A stretch of DNA of 45,873 nt from Micromonospora sp. HK10 (GTDB lineage: Bacteria; Actinomycetota; Actinomycetes; Mycobacteriales; Micromonosporaceae): contig NZ_KQ058749.1 in assembly GCF_000982955.1 (NCBI RefSeq), forward strand, positions 1 through 45,873, written 5' to 3'. Below the pieces are notes generated by a model. It saw only the letters and a program-made list of their open reading frames with translations, searched no databases and was not told the origin of the DNA. Below are positions 42,372 to 45,873 of the stretch, piece by piece. The position numbers and the translations under genes were made by a program. Position 1 is the first letter of the stretch. Each line of letters begins with the position of its first letter.

Positions 42372-45300
42372 TCAGCCCACCTTCCGGCCCAGCTCCTGGT
42401 CGATGAAGTCGAAGATCTCGGTCGTCGACGCGGTGTGGATCCGGTCGTCCAGGTCGCCGCCCTCGGCGGGCTCCCACCGCTTGCCCAGCAGGGCCAGCCG
42501 CCGCTGGAGGCGGTTCCTCACCTCCTGGAAGGTGGCCTCGTCGAGGGTGGCCTCGGCGAGCACCCGGTCCAGCCGGGAAAGCTCGTCGAGAACGTCCCCG
42601 GTGCGGCCCGCCCCGCTCACCGGCATCCGGGTCAGCAGGTAGCCGGCCAGGGCGTCCGCCGTGGGATGGTCGAAGACCAGGGTGGCCGGCAGTCGCAGCC
42701 CGGTGGCGGCGTTGAGCCGGTTGCGCAACTCCACCGCGGTGAGCGAGTCGAAGCCGAGGTCCTTGAACGTGCGCTGCGGCTCGACCGCCTGCGGATCGGC
42801 GTGCCCGAGCACGGTCGCGATCTGCTCGCGCACCAGCCCGAGCAGGTAGGGCAGGCGTTCGGCCTCGTCGAGGGCGCCGAGCCGCTCGGCCAGCGCCACC
42901 CGCGGCGCGGCGCCGGCCGCCGGCCGGCGGGACTCGGGCAGCAGGCCCCGCAGCATCGCCGGCACCGGCCCGCCCCGCAACGCGGCCAGGTCGAGCGCCA
43001 CCGGCACCAGCGTCGGTTCGCCGCTGGCCAGGGCGGTGTCGAGCAGGGTGTGGGCGTGGTCGGTGGGCATGGGTAGCAGGCCGTTGCGGGTGATCCGGGT
43101 CTGGTCGGTGGTGGTGAGGTGGCTGGTCATGCCGGTGGTGTGGGCCCAGTAGCCCCAGGCGAGGCTGGTGGCGGGGAGGTTCAGGGTGTGGCGGTGGTGG
43201 GCGAGGGCGTCGAGGTAGGTGTTGGCGGCGGCGTAGTGGGCTTGGCCGGGGCTGCCGAGGGTGCCGGCGGCGGAGGAGTAGAGGACGAATGCGGTCAGGG
43301 GTAGGTGGTGGGTGGCGTGGTGGAGGTGCCAGGCGGCGTCGATTTTGGGGCGTAGGACGGTGTGGATCTGGTGGGGGGTGAGGGTGTGTAGGGCGGCGTC
43401 GTCGAGGACGCCGGCGGTGTGGAAGACGGCGGTGAGGGGGTGGTCGGTGGGGATGCCGGTGATGAGGGTGTGGACCTGGTCGGGGTCGGCGGTGTCGCAG
43501 GCGACGACGGTGGCGGTGGCGCCGAGTTGGGTGAGCCGGTCGACCAGCTCCGTCGCTTGGGGTGCGTCGGGGCCGCGTCGGCTGGCGAGCAGGAGGTGTC
43601 GGGCTTGGCCGGTGGTGGTGAGGTGTTCGGCGAGTAGGGCGCCGAGGGTGCCGGTGCCGCCGGTGATCAGCACCGTCCCCTCCGGATCCAGGGCGGCGGG
43701 TGCCGGTCCCGAGTCACCGACGACGCCACCCTGGCCCGCGCCCTGCGCGGCCTCGACGGCCCGGTACCGGGCCAGCCGGGGGGCCAGCAGGGTGCCCTCG
43801 CGTACCGCCAGTTGCGGCTCGCCGGTCGTCACCGCCGCCCGCAGCGCCGCCACGCTGCCCGGATGGTCGTCGGTGTCGACCAGGACGAACCGGTCCGGGT
43901 GCTCGACCTGGGCGCCGCGGACCAGCCCCCAGAGCGCCGCCCCGGCCAGATCCGCCACCGGGTCGCCGGGGCGCGCGGCCACCGCGCACCGGGTCAGCAC
44001 GACCAGTTGACTCTCCGCGGTGCGCTCGTCGGCCAGCCACGCCTGGAACGCGGTCACGGTCCGTTCGACCACCTCGTGCACCGCCAGCGGATCACCGGTG
44101 GCGTCCGGCCCGGTGGCCCGGACCAGCACGGTCTCCGCCACGGGCTCGGCGGCGGCCAGCGACGCCACCAGGTCGTCCAGCCCGACCGCCGGCGGTACGG
44201 CCGACGGCAGCCCGCCGGTGGCGACCACCGGTGACCAGGCCACCCGGTGCAGCGTGTTCCGGCCGCCCGCCTGGCGCAGCTGCTCGGCCGGCAGCGGGCG
44301 GACGGTCAGCCCGGCCACCGTGACCACCGGTGCGCCGGCGGGATCGGTGGCGGTCAGCCGGACGGTGTCCGGGCCGGTCGCGGCGAGTCGCACCCGCAGC
44401 TCCCGGGATCCGGTGGCGTGCAGGGTGACGCGGGTCCACGCGAACGGCAGTCGGACGCCGTCGGCGTCGCCGGTCAGGGCCAGCGGGTGCAGGGCCGCGT
44501 CGAGCAGCGCCGGGTGGATGGCGTACCCGTCGACGTCCACCTCGTCGGGGAGGCGGATCTCGGCGTGCACGTCGTCGCCGTCCCGCCAGACCGCCCGGAC
44601 ACCCTGGAACGCCGGCCCGTACCCGAGACCGGTCGTGGCCAGGTCGGGATAGGCGGTCGTCACGTCGGCGGGGGCGGCGGTGGCGGGTGGCCAGCCGGCC
44701 GGCTCGGGGTCCGCCTCGGCCGGGGCCGGGGTGGCGGTGAGGGCGCCGGTGGCGTGCCGGGTCCACTCCTGGCCGTCGCCATGGGAGCGGATGGTGAGGG
44801 CCCGCCGCCCGGCATCGTCCGGCGCGCCCACCTCGACCTGGAGCTGCAGGTCGGTGTCCGGGTCGAGGATCAGCGGCGTCTCGATGGTCAGGTCGTCGAG
44901 GTGGGGGTGTCCGGTGTGGTGTCCGGCGTGCAGGGCGAGGTCGACGTAGGCGGTGCCGGGGAGCAGGACGGTGCCGGTGACGGCGTGGTCGGCGATCCAG
45001 GGTTGCCGGTCGAGGGTGAGCCGGCCGGTGAAGAGCATGCCCTCCTGGTCGGGCAGCTCGATGGCGGCGGCGAGCAGCGGATGGTCGGCCGCGCCCTGGC
45101 CCAGGTCGGCCGGTTCCCCGGCGGTGGGCCGGCTGGTGAGCCAGTAGCGCTGGCGCTGGAACGGGTACGGCGGCAGGTCGACCGGCGCGGTCACCGCCGG
45201 CAGCAGCGGCCGCCAGTTCACCGGCAGGCCGTGGGTGTGCGCGGTGGCCAGCGCGGTGGTGAGTTGGTTGGTGGTGTCGCGGCGCAGGGTGGGTAGGGCG

Positions 45301-45873
45301 ACGATCTCGTGCTGGTCGGCGGTGTCCTCGATGGGTTGGATGAGCACGGGGTGGGGGCTGACCTCGACGAAGGTGGCGTACCCGTCGCGGAGCAGGGCTT
45401 GGGTGGCGGTCTGGAACTGGACCGGGTGGCGGAGGTTGTCGTACCAGTAGTCGGCGGTGAGCGTGTCGGTGTCGATGCGGTCGCCGGTGTAGGTGGAGTA
45501 GAACGCGACATCCGTCGTGGTGGGTTGTACGCCGTCGAGGGCGGTGTGGACCTCGTCGCGCAACGCTTCGACGTGGGGGGTGTGGGAGGCGTAGCCGACG
45601 GGCAGTACCCGGGCGGGGATGTCCCGCTCCTTGCAGTGGGCCACGACCGCCGCGACGGCGTCGGGGTCGCCGGCGATGACGGTGGCGTTCGGCCCGTTGA
45701 CCGTGGCGATGTGCGCTCGGTTTTCCGAGCCGTGGAGGAGTTCGGTGACCTGGTCGGCGGGCAGGGCGAGAGACGCCATGTCGCCGTGCCCGATCAGTGC
45801 CCGCAGGGCTTGGGCCCGCAGTGCGACCACCTTGGCGGCGTCGTCGAGGGACAGGGCGCCGGCGGCGTGGGCG
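42372..45873 (-). CDS. Type I modular polyketide synthase, C-terminal part (AT-DH-KR-ACP-docking)
   Basis: Open on the minus strand from the right edge to a stop at 42372, so the N-terminus (KS and the start of AT) is outside. In protein order: the C-terminal part of an acyltransferase (45873-about 45130) with YASH at 45582-45593, the signature of methylmalonyl-CoA selection; a dehydratase (about 45120-44300) with intact HAVTGTVLLP (His near 44984) and LLDAALH Asp; a ketoreductase (about 44250-43080) with TGGTGTLG, the LDD motif of B-type ketoreductases (HTAGVLDDAALH) and YSSAAG...YAAAN; an ACP (about 42850-42620) with GFDSLTAVEL; and a C-terminal docking segment (TTEIFDFIDQELG). There is no enoylreductase or thioesterase, so the module should leave a methyl-branched double bond and hand over to another PKS protein. 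Confidence 0.95.
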   Translation of the reverse strand, partial: AHAAGALSLDDAAKVVALRAQALRALIGHGDMASLALPADQVTELLHGSENRAHIATVNGPNATVIAGDPDAVAAVVAHCKERDIPARVLPVGYASHTPHVEALRDEVHTALDGVQPTTTDVAFYSTYTGDRIDTDTLTADYWYDNLRHPVQFQTATQALLRDGYATFVEVSPHPVLIQPIEDTADQHEIVALPTLRRDTTNQLTTALATAHTHGLPVNWRPLLPAVTAPVDLPPYPFQRQRYWLTSRPTAGEPADLGQGAADHPLLAAAIELPDQEGMLFTGRLTLDRQPWIADHAVTGTVLLPGTAYVDLALHAGHHTGHPHLDDLTIETPLILDPDTDLQLQVEVGAPDDAGRRALTIRSHGDGQEWTRHATGALTATPAPAEADPEPAGWPPATAAPADVTTAYPDLATTGLGYGPAFQGVRAVWRDGDDVHAEIRLPDEVDVDGYAIHPALLDAALHPLALTGDADGVRLPFAWTRVTLHATGSRELRVRLAATGPDTVRLTATDPAGAPVVTVAGLTVRPLPAEQLRQAGGRNTLHRVAWSPVVATGGLPSAVPPAVGLDDLVASLAAAEPVAETVLVRATGPDATGDPLAVHEVVERTVTAFQAWLADERTAESQLVVLTRCAVAARPGDPVADLAGAALWGLVRGAQVEHPDRFVLVDTDDHPGSVAALRAAVTTGEPQLAVREGTLLAPRLARYRAVEAAQGAGQGGVVGDSGPAPAALDPEGTVLITGGTGTLGALLAEHLTTTGQARHLLLASRRGPDAPQATELVDRLTQLGATATVVACDTADPDQVHTLITGIPTDHPLTAVFHTAGVLDDAALHTLTPHQIHTVLRPKIDAAWHLHHATHHLPLTAFVLYSSAAGTLGSPGQAHYAAANTYLDALAHHRHTLNLPATSLAWGYWAHTTGMTSHLTTTDQTRITRNGLLPMPTDHAHTLLDTALASGEPTLVPVALDLAALRGGPVPAMLRGLLPESRRPAAGAAPRVALAERLGALDEAERLPYLLGLVREQIATVLGHADPQAVEPQRTFKDLGFDSLTAVELRNRLNAATGLRLPATLVFDHPTADALAGYLLTRMPVSGAGRTGDVLDELSRLDRVLAEATLDEATFQEVRNRLQRRLALLGKRWEPAEGGDLDDRIHTASTTEIFDFIDQELGRKVG

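Overview
High-GC actinobacterial DNA, most like the Micromonosporaceae or a related actinomycete. The reasons are the very strong GC bias at third codon positions, many GTG starts, stop/start overlaps (GTGA, TAGTG), two large LuxR-type (LAL) ATPase regulators, and a type I polyketide synthase with a methylmalonyl-type AT motif. The assignment to an organism is inference; there is no rRNA or tRNA gene to anchor it.

Left part (1-9954): an accessory set typical of extracellular contractile injection system (eCIS) loci. On the minus strand, in transcription order, are a secreted PD40/VWA/HYR protein, a DUF4255 (Pvc16-like) tube-cap protein, a CDC48-like AAA+ ATPase, a DUF4157 (HELTH) protein, and the start of a further protein that runs off the left edge and shares an LQxxxGNxAV motif with the DUF4157 protein. 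A NarL/LuxR-type regulator and a divergent single-pass membrane protein complete the block. No sheath, tube or baseplate gene lies inside the window; if present they would be to the left. An FAD-binding dehydrogenase broken by a one-base frameshift (10072-11729) follows.

Middle (11768-23220): two paralogous LAL regulators (11954-14707 and 17331-20105) flank a type II thioesterase and a coupled pair made of a small basic protein and a metallopeptidase-like protein with a degenerate HQVGH motif. Then comes a plus-strand run of deoxysugar/tailoring genes: NAD-dependent epimerase, macrolide-type glycosyltransferase and an SDR.

23359-35189 is the most striking part: a two-gene Tc (ABC) toxin locus. 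The first gene is a TcB-TcC fusion of about 2320 residues with SpvB domain, FG-GAP propeller, RHS shell and a C-terminal payload that carries a possible PD-(D/E)XK nuclease motif. The second is a compact TcA of about 1610 residues with an extra N-terminal domain joined by an Asp-Pro repeat linker. It is co-oriented with the sugar genes and sits inside what otherwise looks like a polyketide cluster.

Right part (35341-45873): polyketide supply and assembly. It holds an acyl-CoA carboxylase beta subunit, a DUF5988 protein, a MatB-like malonyl/methylmalonyl-CoA synthetase, a metallophosphoesterase, a 4'-phosphopantetheinyl transferase, a small beta-rich protein with a coupled low-complexity protein, a TetR regulator with a perfect 22-bp palindrome in its promoter, and the C-terminal end of a modular PKS (AT-DH-KR-ACP-docking) running off the right edge. 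Precursor supply (carboxylase, MatB-like ligase), carrier activation (PPTase), assembly (PKS), editing (thioesterase), glycosylation and LAL regulation together suggest a glycosylated, methyl-branched polyketide, with the Tc toxin locus embedded in the same neighbourhood.
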